Assembly: GCF_001955535.1 (NCBI RefSeq)
Contig: NZ_MPVN01000003.1
Location: 310,001-374,000 of the forward strand
DNA length: 64,000 nucleotides
Source: Paenibacillus sp. FSL H7-0326
Lineage (GTDB): Bacteria > Bacillota > Bacilli > Paenibacillales > Paenibacillaceae
Reading direction: 5' to 3'
Shown here: piece after piece, positions 52,113-62,905 of the stretch
Layout of the letters: every line of letters begins with the position of its first letter
Numbering within the stretch: the first letter of the stretch is position 1
Translations under genes and position numbers: made by a program
The notes under the pieces: generated by a model
Told to the model about the DNA's origin: nothing
The model's input: the letters and a program-made list of their open reading frames with translations, nothing else
The model's database searches: none

Positions 52113-52259
52113 AAAGTTTTCTAGGGTTCCGGGTCGTATAATCGACTGGCTGGTCCGAGAGAAAACGCATCAGCAGCTTATCTACTGATGTACACGGCGG
52201 GAAAAAAGCCCGGGAGAATCCATCAAAGTGTTCTTTGATGTTTCTCCCGGGCTTTTTTA
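52113..52259 (+). ncRNA. Guanidine-I (ykkC-yxkD) riboswitch with terminator
   Basis: The conserved aptamer blocks are all present: CTAGGGTTCCG (52121-52131), CTGGCTGGTCCGAGAGA, ACACGGCGGGA and AAAAGCCCGGGAGA. The last block is shared with a strong terminator, AAGCCCGGGAGA...TCTCCCGGGCTT plus TTTTT (52207-52259). Guanidine binding should keep CCCGGGAGA in the aptamer and block the terminator, so guanidine turns the operon on. Confidence 0.93.
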
Positions 52260-52289
52260 TATTTATTTGCACATAGGAGGAATGAGATC

Positions 52290-53015
52290 ATGACAGCATT
52301 ATTCTCAATTACAGTAGAGCCGGGCGGCAAATGGTCGGCGTATGTGGGCAGAGGTAAATCCATTACCTTTACAGCGCAAAGTGACAGAGCCAATCTGTCC
52401 GCGTTATTATTTCACGCACCTTATCCATCGGAAAGATACAATATGCCAGATACGCTAAAAGCTCAGCATACTGCATTTTTGACACAAGGACATGTGTTAA
52501 TGAGTGATCAGGGCAGAGTACTGGCCTCGATTACTGAGGATTCGGTTGGTTGGCATGATCCGCTCTCCGGATATACAACAAAGCAAATGACGGATGACAA
52601 GTATGGTGTCACAAGTTATCAGAAGAATCGGAACCAGCGGCTGCGAAATGGGGAAGAGAATTTGATTGTGGAAATGTACAGTCACCATTTGTCTCCGCGG
52701 GATTTGAGCTCCCCCATCAACTTCTTCTCGAAAGTCATCTGTGAGCTGGACGGAACGATGAAGTATGTCTCTCAATCCACGGCAGGTAGATCGGTGACCC
52801 TTCGAACGGAAATGGATGTGCTGCTGGTCTTGTCTAACACGCCTAATCCATTAGATCCTACGACAAAGTATCCTGCATCGAGTGTTCAAGTGGATGTCGC
52901 GGATGCGGCGCCTGTTACTGAAACCGATCCATGTGTAACGCTTTGTGATGAGAACAGACGAGCGTTTGAGAATACCTGGAATGCTTACGCATTGATGAAG
53001 GGAGCGAACGAATGA
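52290..53015 (+). CDS. cgdA: Carboxyguanidine deiminase subunit (DUF1989, UAAP1)
   Basis: A 241-residue protein of the DUF1989/urea-amidolyase-associated family (UAAP1). It begins [21 protein letters not shown] and has the family blocks [26 protein letters not shown] and [15 protein letters not shown]. In the guanidine pathway the two UAAP proteins form a heteromeric deiminase converting carboxyguanidine to allophanate and ammonia (CgdAB). GGAGG nine bases before ATG, first gene after a guanidine riboswitch, 4-base overlap with the next gene. The A/B naming is by gene order. Confidence 0.88.
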   Translation: MTALFSITVEPGGKWSAYVGRGKSITFTAQSDRANLSALLFHAPYPSERYNMPDTLKAQHTAFLTQGHVLMSDQGRVLASITEDSVGWHDPLSGYTTKQMTDDKYGVTSYQKNRNQRLRNGEENLIVEMYSHHLSPRDLSSPINFFSKVICELDGTMKYVSQSTAGRSVTLRTEMDVLLVLSNTPNPLDPTTKYPASSVQVDVADAAPVTETDPCVTLCDENRRAFENTWNAYALMKGANE

Positions 53016-53689
53016 TGAGTACAATTAATCCTAATCCCGTAACAAGCAGTCTCAAGCCAGAAGATGCAGTATACAAACAGATCATTCCGGCAGGTGAGGG
53101 CTGGCTCTATGATCTGAAGCAGGGGCAGGTGCTGCGAATCGTTGATGTGGAAGGGAATCAGGCCGTGGACACCCTTTTTTATTCAAGTGAGAATCCAACC
53201 GATCATTATAGTGCTGTACGCACCATATCAAATCAGGGCAATATTTATCTAACAACAGGCTCCACATTGCTGGCTGAATCCGGACAGGAGCTGCTTCGCA
53301 TTACGGCTGATACTTGCGGCAGACATGATACGATCGGAGGAGCTTGTTCGGCGCAGAGCAATACGGTACGTTACGCACACGACAAGCTGCCGATGCATAA
53401 CTGCAGAGACACCTTCATGCTGATGTTATCTGAGCGGAGTGAGTACACCAAGCGGGATCTGGCTCCTAACGTAAATTTCTTTATGAACGTACCTGTTACA
53501 CCGGAAGGTGAGCTGACTTTTGCAGATGGAATCTCTGGTCCAGGGCGATATGTAGAGCTCATTGCTCTTGTGCCCGTAACCGTGCTGATCAGCAATTGTC
53601 CGCAGCTGAACAATCCGTGCAATGGCTATAATCCTACTCCGGCGGAGGTTCTAATCTGGGAAGCGAAAGGGGAGCAATTCGATGTTTAA
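53012..53689 (+). CDS. cgdB: Carboxyguanidine deiminase subunit (DUF1989, UAAP2)
   Basis: A 225-residue second DUF1989 protein. Features: [52 protein letters not shown] (Cys and His likely at a metal or catalytic site), [10 protein letters not shown] and [15 protein letters not shown]-type motif ([11 protein letters not shown]), with [11 protein letters not shown] near the end. It works with the preceding subunit. ATG overlaps the cgdA stop and its own stop overlaps the carboxylase start by 8 bases, so the three are translationally coupled. Confidence 0.88.
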   Translation: MMSTINPNPVTSSLKPEDAVYKQIIPAGEGWLYDLKQGQVLRIVDVEGNQAVDTLFYSSENPTDHYSAVRTISNQGNIYLTTGSTLLAESGQELLRITADTCGRHDTIGGACSAQSNTVRYAHDKLPMHNCRDTFMLMLSERSEYTKRDLAPNVNFFMNVPVTPEGELTFADGISGPGRYVELIALVPVTVLISNCPQLNNPCNGYNPTPAEVLIWEAKGEQFDV

Positions 53690-56600
53690 AAAAGTACTTG
53701 TTGCCAATCGCGGTGCTATTGCGGTTCGAATTATTCGCACATTGAAAAAGATGGGGATTTCATCTGTTGCTGTCTATACGAAGGCAGATCGCGACAGCCT
53801 TCATGTCGAGCACGCGGATGAAGCGGTTCTTATCGGGGATGGACCCGCTAAGGAAAGCTATGTGAATGCAGAGCTCATATTGAATACGGCTCTAGAGTCA
53901 GGTGCGGACGCCATCCATCCGGGATATGGGTTCCTGAGCGAGAATGCGTCCTTTGCCCAAGCCTGTTCGGATCATGGGATTGTCTTTATCGGCCCATCTG
54001 CAGAGCATATTGAGCTCTTCGGACTAAAGCATACAGCACGTGCCATGGCGGAGGAAGCGGGTGTTCCGCTTCTTCCAGGAACCGGGCTGATCGATACAAT
54101 TGAAGCAGCCGTACAGCAGGCAGCAGCGATCGGTTATCCTGTCATGCTGAAATCAACAGCAGGCGGTGGAGGAATCGGAATGCGGATCTGTGAGGATGAG
54201 TTTGTTCTCCGAGCGGCCTTTGATTCGGTAACTCGCCTCGCGATAAGCAACTTTAATGATGGCGGCGTTTTTCTCGAGAAGTACATTGCCAGAGCGCGTC
54301 ATGTGGAGGTACAGATCTTCGGAAGCTCGAGCGGTGAAGCAGCAGCTCTTGGCGAACGAGATTGCTCTGTACAGCGACGAAATCAAAAAATCATTGAAGA
54401 AACTCCGGCACCACAGCTTCCTGAACATGTGCGGTCAGCGATGCTGGACAGTTCACGCAGGCTTGCTGTGACAGCAGGTTATCGGAATGCGGGTACGGTT
54501 GAATTTTTGTACGATCCAGAGCATGAACAATATTATTTTCTCGAAGTGAACACTCGTCTTCAGGTAGAACACGGCGTCACGGAAGAAGTGCTGGGTATAG
54601 ATCTGGTGGAATGGATGGTAAAAGAGGCAGCGAATGAGCTTGAATTATTAAATACAGATATGCCTCAGTCCAAGGGTCACAGCCTTCAGGTTCGTTTATA
54701 TGCCGAGGATTGTGTCCATGATTTTCGTCCAAGTGATGGCCTGATTGATGCGATTCATTGGCCGGAGGGTGTACGTGTGGAATCCTGGATTCAAAAAGGT
54801 GTGGAGATCACGACGCTGTATGATCCGATGCTGGCCAAGATTATCGTCCATGCAGATACAAGATCTGAAGCCATTGCGAGAATGACAGAGGCTTTACAAC
54901 GTCTTCGTATATATGGAATCACTACAAATCAATCTTATATTGAGGCATTCCTCCAAACCGAGCTCTTTCAAAAAGGTGAAGTCTACACGCGCATGCTCGG
55001 CGGATTCATGCCTGAAGAACGTGCGATCGAAGTGTTGGACGGTGGTGTGCAGACGACGGTACAGGATGTTCCGGGGAGAACGGGATATTGGGATATTGGT
55101 GTACCCCCTTCAGGGCCGATGGACCGCCTTGCTTTTCGGATCGGCAACAAGCTCCTTGGTAACAAGGAAGAAGCGCCAGGTCTTGAGCTGACTCTTCGAG
55201 GCGGAGAATATCTGTTCAGGGAGAAGATTACATTCTGTATCACGGGTGCTGATATGGGGGCAGAATTAAATGGTGTGCCTATAGAATTGTACACACCGAC
55301 GGCAGCACCTGCAGGGGCGATTCTTAAATTTGGTGAAGCTAAGAAGGGGATGCGAGCTTATCTGCTCGTAGCAGGCGGTCTTGATATGCCTCTCACATTA
55401 GGTAGTGCATCGACCTTTACACTAGGCGGCTTCGGAGGACATACGGGGAGCGCTCTGAGAGCCGGCGCTGTTATTCGTGTATCCAGCCAGACCGATGGAG
55501 GAACGCTGCAGCCACTTGCTGAAGGTTCGCGTCCGATGTACACAAGAGAATGGACCATTGGAGTTATACCGGGACCGCATTGTACGTCAGAGTATCTGCT
55601 TCCTGCATATTTGAACCAGTTGACAGGAACAGAGTGGGAGGTTCATTTTAACAGCTCAAGAACAGGTGTGAGATTGATAGGCCCTGCGCCGCTGTGGGCG
55701 AGAGAAGACGGGGGAGATGCAGGACTGCATCCTTCAAATATCCATGACAATGCTTATGCGGTTGGTGCGCTGGATCTAACGGGTGATATGCCTATATTAC
55801 TCGGACCGGATGGCCCAAGTCTAGGTGGATTCGTCTGCCCGGTAACAACGGCATCGGCAGAGCTGTGGAAGATCGGCCAATTAAGTCCAGGGGATAAGGT
55901 ACGATTCCAGCTGATTACGGTAGAAGAAGCAGAGCAGCTAAGATATGAGCAGGAGCAGTACTTGAATTCTCTATCACGAGACTCCGTATTGCCATTGCTG
56001 CCAGAGCATTCTACGGGAGAATACATGCCTGTACTGGCATTTGATGAGGAGCATAGACGGTTTCCAATTACCGTCCGTTGTTCCGGGGATGAGAACATTC
56101 TGATTGAATATGGAGATCGTGAACTAAATCTTCTCTACCGCTTCCAGGTGTATGTGCTCATGCAAGCACTGCAAGAAAACGGAGAAATTCCTTATATTGA
56201 AATGACACCTGGCATTCGTTCCTTGCAGGTTCATCTGGATGCTTCAAGGATGACCGTCAAAGAAGCTGCAGCTCGAATCATGGAGATTGATCTGCAGCTT
56301 CCGGAATTAGAGTCCATTGAAGTGCCTTCTCGGATCGTGAAGCTTCCTTTATCCTGGGATGATCCGGCGACGAGGCTGGCCATTGAACGTTATCAGCAAA
56401 ATGTTAGACCGGATGCACCTTGGTGTCCGAGCAACCTAGAATTCATTCGCAGAATGAATGGACTTGGTTCCTTGGAGGAGGTTACGGAGATCGTATTTAA
56501 TGCTTCTTATCTGGTGATGGGACTTGGCGATGTTTACTTGGGAGCCCCTGTTGCCGTACCGCTAGATCCAAGACACCGGCTAGTCACGACGAAATATAAC

Positions 56601-57299
56601 CCGGCGAGAACATGGACACCGGAGAATGCGGTAGGAATCGGTGGAGCTTACCTCTGTGTGTACGGTATGGAAGGCCCTGGAGGATATCAATTTGTCGGTC
56701 GAACCGTTCAAATGTGGAACAAATTCCGGGAAACAGACAATTTTGAACAAGGCAAGCCATGGCTGCTTCGTTTCTTTGACCAGCTTCGCTTCTATCCTGT
56801 ATCCGAGGAAGAGCTGCTGCAGATGAGAGAGGATTTCCCGAGAGGCGAGTTCAAAGTAGAGGTTGAGGAGACGACCTTCAAACTGGGTGAATATTTGCAC
56901 TGGATCGAGAGCATCGAGAATGAGTCAGGTGAATTCCGTCATCAGCAGCAATCGGCCTTCCAGGCAGAGAGAGCTTATTGGAAGGAGCTTGGTATTGCTG
57001 AGTATGTAGCTGAGCCTGAGGTGCATGCTTCATTTGGAGAGGAGGAACTGCCCGAAGGGAGTCTCGGAGTTAACAGCTCGATGTCGGGTAGTGTATGGAA
57101 GGTATTAGTGGAAGAAGGGCAGCAGGTTAAGAAAGGCGATACTATTATAATAGAAGAAAGTATGAAAATGGAGTTTCCACAGACGGCTCCATTTGACGGA
57201 ATCATCTCATCTATTTACGTAACCTCCGGTGACCAGGTTCGCTCCGGTGACTGTATTGCTGCAATTACACCGATTGAACAGGAGGCGACAGCATCATGA
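53682..57299 (+). CDS. Guanidine (urea-type) carboxylase, biotin-dependent
   Basis: A 1205-residue enzyme with the urea carboxylase layout: biotin carboxylase (about residues 1-450; [24 protein letters not shown]-binding [31 protein letters not shown]), a KipA-like domain (about 465-770; [19 protein letters not shown]), a KipI-like domain (about 785-1070) and a C-terminal biotinyl domain with [11 protein letters not shown], the Lys being biotinylated. Urea carboxylases next to UAAP genes and under guanidine riboswitches prefer guanidine, giving carboxyguanidine. The specificity residue of the carboxyltransferase site was not checked. Overlaps the next gene by 4 bases (ATGA). Confidence 0.9.
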   Translation: MFKKVLVANRGAIAVRIIRTLKKMGISSVAVYTKADRDSLHVEHADEAVLIGDGPAKESYVNAELILNTALESGADAIHPGYGFLSENASFAQACSDHGIVFIGPSAEHIELFGLKHTARAMAEEAGVPLLPGTGLIDTIEAAVQQAAAIGYPVMLKSTAGGGGIGMRICEDEFVLRAAFDSVTRLAISNFNDGGVFLEKYIARARHVEVQIFGSSSGEAAALGERDCSVQRRNQKIIEETPAPQLPEHVRSAMLDSSRRLAVTAGYRNAGTVEFLYDPEHEQYYFLEVNTRLQVEHGVTEEVLGIDLVEWMVKEAANELELLNTDMPQSKGHSLQVRLYAEDCVHDFRPSDGLIDAIHWPEGVRVESWIQKGVEITTLYDPMLAKIIVHADTRSEAIARMTEALQRLRIYGITTNQSYIEAFLQTELFQKGEVYTRMLGGFMPEERAIEVLDGGVQTTVQDVPGRTGYWDIGVPPSGPMDRLAFRIGNKLLGNKEEAPGLELTLRGGEYLFREKITFCITGADMGAELNGVPIELYTPTAAPAGAILKFGEAKKGMRAYLLVAGGLDMPLTLGSASTFTLGGFGGHTGSALRAGAVIRVSSQTDGGTLQPLAEGSRPMYTREWTIGVIPGPHCTSEYLLPAYLNQLTGTEWEVHFNSSRTGVRLIGPAPLWAREDGGDAGLHPSNIHDNAYAVGALDLTGDMPILLGPDGPSLGGFVCPVTTASAELWKIGQLSPGDKVRFQLITVEEAEQLRYEQEQYLNSLSRDSVLPLLPEHSTGEYMPVLAFDEEHRRFPITVRCSGDENILIEYGDRELNLLYRFQVYVLMQALQENGEIPYIEMTPGIRSLQVHLDASRMTVKEAAARIMEIDLQLPELESIEVPSRIVKLPLSWDDPATRLAIERYQQNVRPDAPWCPSNLEFIRRMNGLGSLEEVTEIVFNASYLVMGLGDVYLGAPVAVPLDPRHRLVTTKYNPARTWTPENAVGIGGAYLCVYGMEGPGGYQFVGRTVQMWNKFRETDNFEQGKPWLLRFFDQLRFYPVSEEELLQMREDFPRGEFKVEVEETTFKLGEYLHWIESIENESGEFRHQQQSAFQAERAYWKELGIAEYVAEPEVHASFGEEELPEGSLGVNSSMSGSVWKVLVEEGQQVKKGDTIIIEESMKMEFPQTAPFDGIISSIYVTSGDQVRSGDCIAAITPIEQEATAS

Positions 57300-59029
57300 C
57301 ATGGAATGCCGTACCGTTTAACATGACATTGGAATCCTTACGGACAGGGTATTTGAACCAGCAGTTTACACCGCTTGAGGTTATTGAGGTCATTATTCAA
57401 AGAGCGGAAGAAGACAAAGACAAAAATATATGGATCTTGCCGCCATCCATTGAACGGATATCTTCATATATACAGCAGCTGCAGCATTTAGATGTGGCGG
57501 AACACCCTTTATGGGGAATCCCCTTTGCCATAAAGGACAATATCGAGGTTGCCGGCTGGCCTGTGACGGCCGGGTGTCCGGACTACTCCTATACTCCAGC
57601 TGAGCATAGCGAAGTCGTTGCGAGATTGATTGCAGCCGGAGCTGTTCCTGTCGGCAAGACGAATCTGGACCAATTTGCGACCGGTCTCGTCGGTACAAGA
57701 AGTCCCTATGGAGAAACACATAACGCACTGAGGAAGGAATTGATTAGCGGCGGCTCCAGCTCAGGATCGGCTGTAGCTGCTGCACGGGGGCAATGTGCTT
57801 TTTCACTTGGAACAGATACGGCTGGATCGGGTAGAGTTCCAGCAGCATTAAATGGATTGGTAGGCTATAAGCCGGCTGTAGGTGCATGGCCGTCTGCAGG
57901 CTTGATTCCGGCTTGCCGAAGTATTGATTGCATAACCGTGTTTGCCCACAGTGTTGAAGATGCTGAGAAGATCGATCACTTGGTTCGCGGTAAAAAACAA
58001 GGTGATGCGTATTCCAGAGATCTTCCGCTTGGAAATGCTGTGCTGCCTGAGAAATGGCTGCTTCCCCGAGGAGAGCTTACCTTCTATGGCCCTTTTGCTG
58101 CTGCGTATAAGAAAGGATGGGAGGAAGTAAGATGCAGCATCACTTCATCCGGGCTCCAAGTGGAGGAAGTCGATATTTCCATCTTGCAGGAAGCAGCAGC
58201 ACTGCTCTATGAAGGACCCTTGGTTGCAGAGAGATGGTCTGATCTTGAGTCATTTATTGAAGCCAATCCAGACGCTGCCTTCCCCGTAACAGAGCAAATT
58301 CTTAGGTCTGGAGCCAGAGAAGATTTTACTGCCGCCGCATTGTTCCGTGCACAGCATAGATTGGCTGAAATGAAAGAAATAACTAGGGAAATGATGACAA
58401 ATGGTGTCTTGGTTCTTCCTACATGCGGAGGCACGTGGACACGTGAGCAGGTTCGTATCGATCCGATTCATACTAATAGTCAAATGGGACTTTATACGAA
58501 TCATTGCAACCTATTGGATCTGAGTGCAGTTGCTATTCCAGCAGGGAAGGCGGAGGAGGATTTACCGTTTGGAATTACGTTGTTCTCACTGCCCGAAGAG
58601 GAATCAAGGATGGTCGAGGCAGCGAAATGGTATCAGCAGCAAGAGGAGCACGTTACGATTGCCGTGTGTGGACTTCATATGAAAGGTATGCCGCTGGAGA
58701 AGCAAATGACCGCACTTCGTGCCGAGTTTATTGAAGAGACCTATACCTCTTCACATTATCAGCTGTATAAGCTGGATACATTGCCTCCGAAACCGGGTCT
58801 GGTTCGAGTGAATCATAACGGAGCGGCGATTCAGCTTGAGCTGTGGAAAATGCCTGTGGCCTCGTTCGGTCGATTTACGGCTTCTATTCCATCTCCCCTT
58901 GGAATTAGCAAGATCGAACTCGAGGATGGGAGATGGGTATCTGGATTCATATGTGAAGCAGCGGCAGTTCAACATGCGCTGAATATAACAGCTTCCGGCG
59001 GCTGGAGACATGCTGTCGTTCATAACTAA
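57296..59029 (+). CDS. atzF: Allophanate hydrolase (AtzF/DUR1-type)
   Basis: A 577-residue two-domain enzyme. N-terminal amidase-signature domain (about residues 1-440) with Lys in PFAIKDNIEVAGWPVTAG, cis-Ser in SGGSSSGSAVAAARG and nucleophile Ser in GTDTAGSGRVPAALNG; C-terminal domain (about 450-577; CGLHMKGMPLEKQ, GLVRVNHNGAAIQLELW) that completes conversion of allophanate to two ammonia and two CO2. AGGAGG 10 bases before ATG, overlapping the carboxylase stop. Last gene of the operon, followed by a terminator. Confidence 0.92.
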   Translation: MTWNAVPFNMTLESLRTGYLNQQFTPLEVIEVIIQRAEEDKDKNIWILPPSIERISSYIQQLQHLDVAEHPLWGIPFAIKDNIEVAGWPVTAGCPDYSYTPAEHSEVVARLIAAGAVPVGKTNLDQFATGLVGTRSPYGETHNALRKELISGGSSSGSAVAAARGQCAFSLGTDTAGSGRVPAALNGLVGYKPAVGAWPSAGLIPACRSIDCITVFAHSVEDAEKIDHLVRGKKQGDAYSRDLPLGNAVLPEKWLLPRGELTFYGPFAAAYKKGWEEVRCSITSSGLQVEEVDISILQEAAALLYEGPLVAERWSDLESFIEANPDAAFPVTEQILRSGAREDFTAAALFRAQHRLAEMKEITREMMTNGVLVLPTCGGTWTREQVRIDPIHTNSQMGLYTNHCNLLDLSAVAIPAGKAEEDLPFGITLFSLPEEESRMVEAAKWYQQQEEHVTIAVCGLHMKGMPLEKQMTALRAEFIEETYTSSHYQLYKLDTLPPKPGLVRVNHNGAAIQLELWKMPVASFGRFTASIPSPLGISKIELEDGRWVSGFICEAAAVQHALNITASGGWRHAVVHN

Positions 59030-59049
59030 CCTAATGTATTGGAAATAAT

Positions 59050-59090
59050 GCCTATACTCCTGATGATTTCATGAGTATAGGCCATTTTCA
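59050..59090 (+). terminator. Intrinsic terminator of the guanidine operon
   Basis: Arms GCCTATACTC and GAGTATAGGC (about 59051-59083) followed by CATTTTCAT. Confidence 0.75.
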
Positions 59091-59146
59091 TATTGATTAT
59101 TACGACTGATGCGTCTTCATTGTTATAAATTGTAAATAAATATTTA

Positions 59147-59174
59147 TTGAATTTTATTATAAAGTGTGTATAAT
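59147..59174 (+). promoter_or_regulatory. Promoter of the SMR exporter operon
   Basis: TTGAAT (59147-59152), 16-base spacer, TATAAT (59169-59174), about 25 bases before the second riboswitch. Confidence 0.65.
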
Positions 59175-59195
59175 TCTAACCATAAGTTAATAACC

Positions 59196-59331
59196 AAATG
59201 TTATCTAGGGTTCCGCGATGATGTATCGGCTGGTCCGAGAGATAACTCACAGCCTTACGGCTGTGTCACGGAGGGATAAAAGCCTGGGAGATAAACTGTC
59301 TGAATGACAGTTTGTTTCCCAGGCTTTTTCA
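59196..59331 (+). ncRNA. Guanidine-I (ykkC-yxkD) riboswitch with terminator, second copy
   Basis: All aptamer blocks: CTAGGGTTCCG (from 59205), CGGCTGGTCCGAGAGA, TCACGGAGGGATAAA and AGCCTGGGAGATAAA. Terminator stem AGCCTGGGA...TCCCAGGCT plus TTTTT (59281-59331) shares the last block. It should switch on the SMR genes when guanidine is present, as for ykkCD in B. subtilis. Confidence 0.94.
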
Positions 59332-59393
59332 TATTTTAGCTGCATTTGAAAAATAATACATGCAGTGTAATTTTAAAAAGGAGTGTGATACAC

Positions 59394-59726
59394 ATGAACA
59401 AAACGTGGTTGTCTGTTATTATCGCCGCAGTGTTTGAAGTAGGTTGGGTTATTGGGTTGAAGCATGCGAGCGGGATCCTCGAATGGGGGGCTACCGTGAT
59501 TGCCATCATCGTAAGTTTTACCTTGATGATCAGAGCTTCCCGCTTCCTGCCAGTAGGTACGGTATACGCCGTATTCGTTGGATTGGGCACCGCAGGTACC
59601 GTGCTGGCTGAAATTATACTGTTCGGCTCTCCTGTGCAACTGGAGAAGATGGCGCTGATTGTATTGCTGCTGCTAGGTGTCATTGGACTTAAAATGCTGA
59701 GTAAAGAAAAGAAGGAGGCAGCGTAA
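59394..59726 (+). CDS. ykkC: Paired SMR exporter subunit 1 (YkkC-like)
   Basis: A 110-residue protein with four membrane helices, small multidrug resistance (SMR) family. The essential Glu is in the first helix ([15 protein letters not shown]), with [23 protein letters not shown] in helix 3. AAGGAG lies 10 bases before the ATG at 59394. It is followed 3 bases after its stop by a second SMR gene, the arrangement of heterodimeric SMR pumps. Behind a guanidine riboswitch it most likely exports guanidinium in exchange for protons (Gdx-type). Confidence 0.92.
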   Translation: MNKTWLSVIIAAVFEVGWVIGLKHASGILEWGATVIAIIVSFTLMIRASRFLPVGTVYAVFVGLGTAGTVLAEIILFGSPVQLEKMALIVLLLLGVIGLKMLSKEKKEAA

Positions 59727-59729
59727 ATC

Positions 59730-60044
59730 ATGGATTGGTTTTATCTTATATTAGCGGGTCTCTTCGAAATGTTCGGTGTTCTTATGATTAACAAGCTCAA
59801 CAAAGATCGGAATGTCGTCTCATTTCTACTGCTGGTCGCTGGATTTGGACTGAGCTTCTTGTTCTTATCTCTTGCTATGAAAACTCTGCCGATGGGAACA
59901 GCATATGCGGTATGGACAGGAATAGGGGCATCGGGTGGAGCCATTTTGGGTATGATTTTTTACGGTGAGCCAAGGAATATTTTAAGAATTGTGTTCATTG
60001 CCATGGTACTGGGATCAGCAGTTGGATTAAAGCTGGTCAGCTGA
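59730..60044 (+). CDS. ykkD: Paired SMR exporter subunit 2 (YkkD-like)
   Basis: A 104-residue four-helix SMR protein with Glu in helix 1 (AGLFEMFGVLMINKLNK) and the helix-3 motif MKTLPMGTAYAVWTGIGASGGAILG typical of guanidinium-type SMR members. It pairs with the upstream subunit. A terminator follows (60068-60095). Confidence 0.92.
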   Translation: MDWFYLILAGLFEMFGVLMINKLNKDRNVVSFLLLVAGFGLSFLFLSLAMKTLPMGTAYAVWTGIGASGGAILGMIFYGEPRNILRIVFIAMVLGSAVGLKLVS

Positions 60045-60067
60045 CCCGATTTCAGATTCTGATCTAG

Positions 60068-60097
60068 AAGCGGCCCATTCTTGGGTCGCTTACTTTT
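60068..60097 (+). terminator. Intrinsic terminator of the SMR operon
   Basis: Arms AAGCGGCCCA/TGGGTCGCTT (one G-T pair, 4-base loop) followed by ACTTTTTG. Confidence 0.83.
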
Positions 60098-60402
60098 TGT
60101 ACCTATTAGGTTTTGAAACCAAATCAACGCATGATTATTTCAACATATGAAAAATTCATAATAGTAAAACGCAAAATATCTATCACATTTACATATTACC
60201 AAACTTATATCGAATCTATATCCTTATCATTAGAAAAAGGGATTGCACAAGGTCTAGATAAAATGCAACTGTAATTTTGCAGCGAAGTACGTAAGTTTAC
60301 ATAATATTTACTATGTGTCTACTTAAGCAGCTGCAATAATGTACTATAGGCTCAATAATCCAAGATGTATGATATGAGGACCACATATGGAGAGAGGTTC
60401 TT
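60098..60402. other. Intergenic region, no gene seen
   Basis: About 300 bases of A+T-rich DNA before the LysE-type gene, presumably its promoter region. No ORF, repeat or RNA motif recognised. Confidence 0.5.
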
Positions 60403-60978
60403 GTGAATATGACATCTTTTCTGATCTATTGCATCATCGCGACATTTACTCCGGGGCCTACCAATATCGTCATTATGTCGACGGTACAGCAATACGGAAC
60501 CAAAAGAGCAATCCAATATACGTATGGGGCGACGATAGGTTTTGCCTTATTACTGCTCTTATCTGCTATATTAAATTCAGTGCTGACAACAATACTGCCT
60601 AAAATATTGATTGTCATGCAAATCATTGGAAGCTTGTATATGGTGTATCTTGCTTATCTGATCTGTATGAAGAAGTCATCTGACGCAGGTCCCAGGCAGC
60701 TGGCTACGTTTTGGTCCGGCTTACTTATGCAATTTCTCAATCCTAAGGTAGTGCTGTTCACACTGACAGTTATACCGACTTTTATCATGCCCTATAATAA
60801 CTCAGCAGCGGTAATGATGTTTGGTATTATGGTTATTACACTCGTCGGATTTGCGGCATTTATGACATGGGTTATCTTCGGAACTTTGTTTAAAGCATTT
60901 CTGCAGAAACATCAGAAGCTCGTTAACTTGATCATGGGGATCTGTCTCATGTATGCAGCATTCATGATATGGATATAA
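60403..60978 (+). CDS. LysE/RhtB-family amino-acid exporter
   Basis: A 191-residue membrane protein with about six helices. The LysE/RhtB signature sits in helix 1 (YCIIATFTPGPTNIVIMST) and in FWSGLLMQFLNPKVVLFTLTVIPTF. It resembles cysteine or neutral amino-acid exporters (EamB-like). GTG start (or ATG at 60409), site GAGAGG. It is 21 bases before an AraC-type regulator transcribed in the same direction, with which it forms an apparent operon. Confidence 0.9.
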   Translation: MNMTSFLIYCIIATFTPGPTNIVIMSTVQQYGTKRAIQYTYGATIGFALLLLLSAILNSVLTTILPKILIVMQIIGSLYMVYLAYLICMKKSSDAGPRQLATFWSGLLMQFLNPKVVLFTLTVIPTFIMPYNNSAAVMMFGIMVITLVGFAAFMTWVIFGTLFKAFLQKHQKLVNLIMGICLMYAAFMIWI

Positions 60979-60999
60979 GCAAGTGAGGAGGTATGACGA

Positions 61000-61785
61000 A
61001 TGGATCAGTTTATATATAAAAAATCAGCAGGCATTATAGTCTTATCAGCGAATATGACCGAGTTTAAATATAAAAAACATGCACATGAGGAGTATGCCAT
61101 TGGTGTTACGTTGCGAGGTATACAGCATTATACTTTGGATGGAGGCTTACAATTATCGTATCCGAACGGGGTCATGATATTTAATCCGGAACAGGCTCAT
61201 GACGGGATGGCTCATGATCATTCGGGACTGGAATATGTGATGCTCTATGTGGAGCCCCATTTATTTTTGGAGGCCGCTCATCAAAAAGATGTTGTACAGT
61301 TCTCACAGCCTATTGTGTATGATCGCATGCTAAAGCAGCAAATATTAAGCCTGTCTTATCACGTGTTAAATGAGAAGGATGAGGCACTGTGTAATGAATT
61401 GTTTCTCTCCCTTACAGATCGTCTATTTCAAGTCGATTCTATCGCTATCGCTGATGCCAAACAAGACAACAGGTTCATCTCCATTGCAAAGGATATGCTT
61501 CGTGCCAATCTAGATCAGGTTCTCATGCTGGATGATATATGCAGGGAACTGGAGTGCTCCAAATTTCAGTTTATTCGGATGTTCAAAGCCCATACTGGCA
61601 TTTCACCGTATCAATATTTTCTGAACTGTAAAGTAGAACGTGCGAAGCAGATCATTGAAGCGAGCAGAGATATTTATCTCGCCGTAGCTGCCTGCGGATT
61701 CGTTGATCTCACCCATTTGAACAGGCATTTCAAAAGTGTGTATGGCTTAACCGCATATGAATATATGACTCATATACATAGGTGA
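61000..61785 (+). CDS. AraC-family transcriptional regulator
   Basis: A 261-residue regulator: N-terminal cupin sensing domain (about residues 15-95; HAHEEYAIGVTLRG, MIFNPEQAHDGMAH) and C-terminal AraC DNA-binding domain (about 165-261) with LDDICRELECSKFQFIRMF and VAACGFVDLTHLNRHFKSVYG. AraC proteins next to LysE-type exporters usually activate the exporter on sensing its substrate. Ligand unknown. Confidence 0.93.
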   Translation: MDQFIYKKSAGIIVLSANMTEFKYKKHAHEEYAIGVTLRGIQHYTLDGGLQLSYPNGVMIFNPEQAHDGMAHDHSGLEYVMLYVEPHLFLEAAHQKDVVQFSQPIVYDRMLKQQILSLSYHVLNEKDEALCNELFLSLTDRLFQVDSIAIADAKQDNRFISIAKDMLRANLDQVLMLDDICRELECSKFQFIRMFKAHTGISPYQYFLNCKVERAKQIIEASRDIYLAVAACGFVDLTHLNRHFKSVYGLTAYEYMTHIHR

Positions 61786-61836
61786 TGGCCTAATAACTAT
61801 AGCTTAGCTTGAAAGCTGTGCATTAATGAACATGAT

Positions 61837-62799
61837 CTATATGCGGTATATTCCTAGCCTTTCCTCTATCTCGATTGAAATTGCAGCAGGCACTTCACGC
61901 AGCTTAATATCCTTACCTAAGAAGAGCAGCCAATCTGTTATCTCAGTGAGCTCTTCCGGGTGATGAGTATTTACGAACATCTTAAGCAAGGCCGTGGTTT
62001 GATATGGATTGGTATAGGATATGGAGACTTGGAGCGGATGATATTTTTTATATTGCGTAATTGCCTTAGGACCAAGCTCAACAACAAGATTATTGACTTC
62101 CTCCTGCTTATTTAATTTCCCAAGGATTTTTTTCTTGCTTTCTCTTCTCTTCACAGGGTAGGTCACCACGTCAAGCAGATGATCGACAGGGATGATCTGC
62201 CTATTTTCTTCCTCTAAATTAAACCCTTCGATTAGCCACACACTTTTCTCACGGTACAAATGCAAGAGATATATAGGGTAGGATCTTATTTCCGTCGCTT
62301 CCTTAACGGTAACCAGCAAATAACAATCGGACAGCAATATTTGAATCAGCTTCTCTAATACAGGATGCGGCAGATCCGACAGATCAAGCAGGTCAGGATT
62401 ATGAGGGTTCGTACCTTCAAATCGCAGTATTTGATTCAGAACAACAAGATCCTCCTGCAGGTTCTGGGAGAGGAGACCGAGTAATTTTTCAGTTAAAGAG
62501 TGGCGGCTCTTTAGATAAGGAAGCTGTTGGTTTCTTGTTGCCATAAATGCGATAAATAGAGCTTTGATCTCATTATCAGTAAAGCGAACCGTAGGAAGCA
62601 CGGAGTTATTCATTACATAATATCCCCCGTCTCTTCCAACCTCGGCGACAAGCGGCATGCCCATGGCTTCAATCTCTTTAATGTCCCGAATCGCGGTTGA
62701 ACGAGAAATATTAAATTCTCGAATGATTTCCGAAATCGTAAATTGGGCACGGTTGTTGATATATCGCATGATGATGTTTATTCGTTCTACTTTTTTCAT
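61837..62799 (-). CDS. HTH/WYL-domain transcriptional regulator (YafY type)
   Basis: A 320-residue regulator. N-terminal helix-turn-helix of the HTH_11 type (QFTISEIIREFNISRSTAIR, about residues 18-38) with wing YYVMNNSVLP, then a WYL-type ligand domain (LYREKSVWLIEGFNLEEE, about residue 190). It diverges from a GyrI-like protein gene, the usual arrangement for this group, and probably controls it. Ligand unknown. Confidence 0.88.
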   Translation of the reverse strand: MKKVERINIIMRYINNRAQFTISEIIREFNISRSTAIRDIKEIEAMGMPLVAEVGRDGGYYVMNNSVLPTVRFTDNEIKALFIAFMATRNQQLPYLKSRHSLTEKLLGLLSQNLQEDLVVLNQILRFEGTNPHNPDLLDLSDLPHPVLEKLIQILLSDCYLLVTVKEATEIRSYPIYLLHLYREKSVWLIEGFNLEEENRQIIPVDHLLDVVTYPVKRRESKKKILGKLNKQEEVNNLVVELGPKAITQYKKYHPLQVSISYTNPYQTTALLKMFVNTHHPEELTEITDWLLFLGKDIKLREVPAAISIEIEERLGIYRI

Positions 62800-62905
62800 C
62801 CGGCACCTCTAAACAGTATCATTTTTTGACATGATTAAAGTTTATTATAAACCCATCAAGTGAAAACTCAAATTATAACAAAAAAAGAAGAGGAAGGTGC
62901 TTAAC

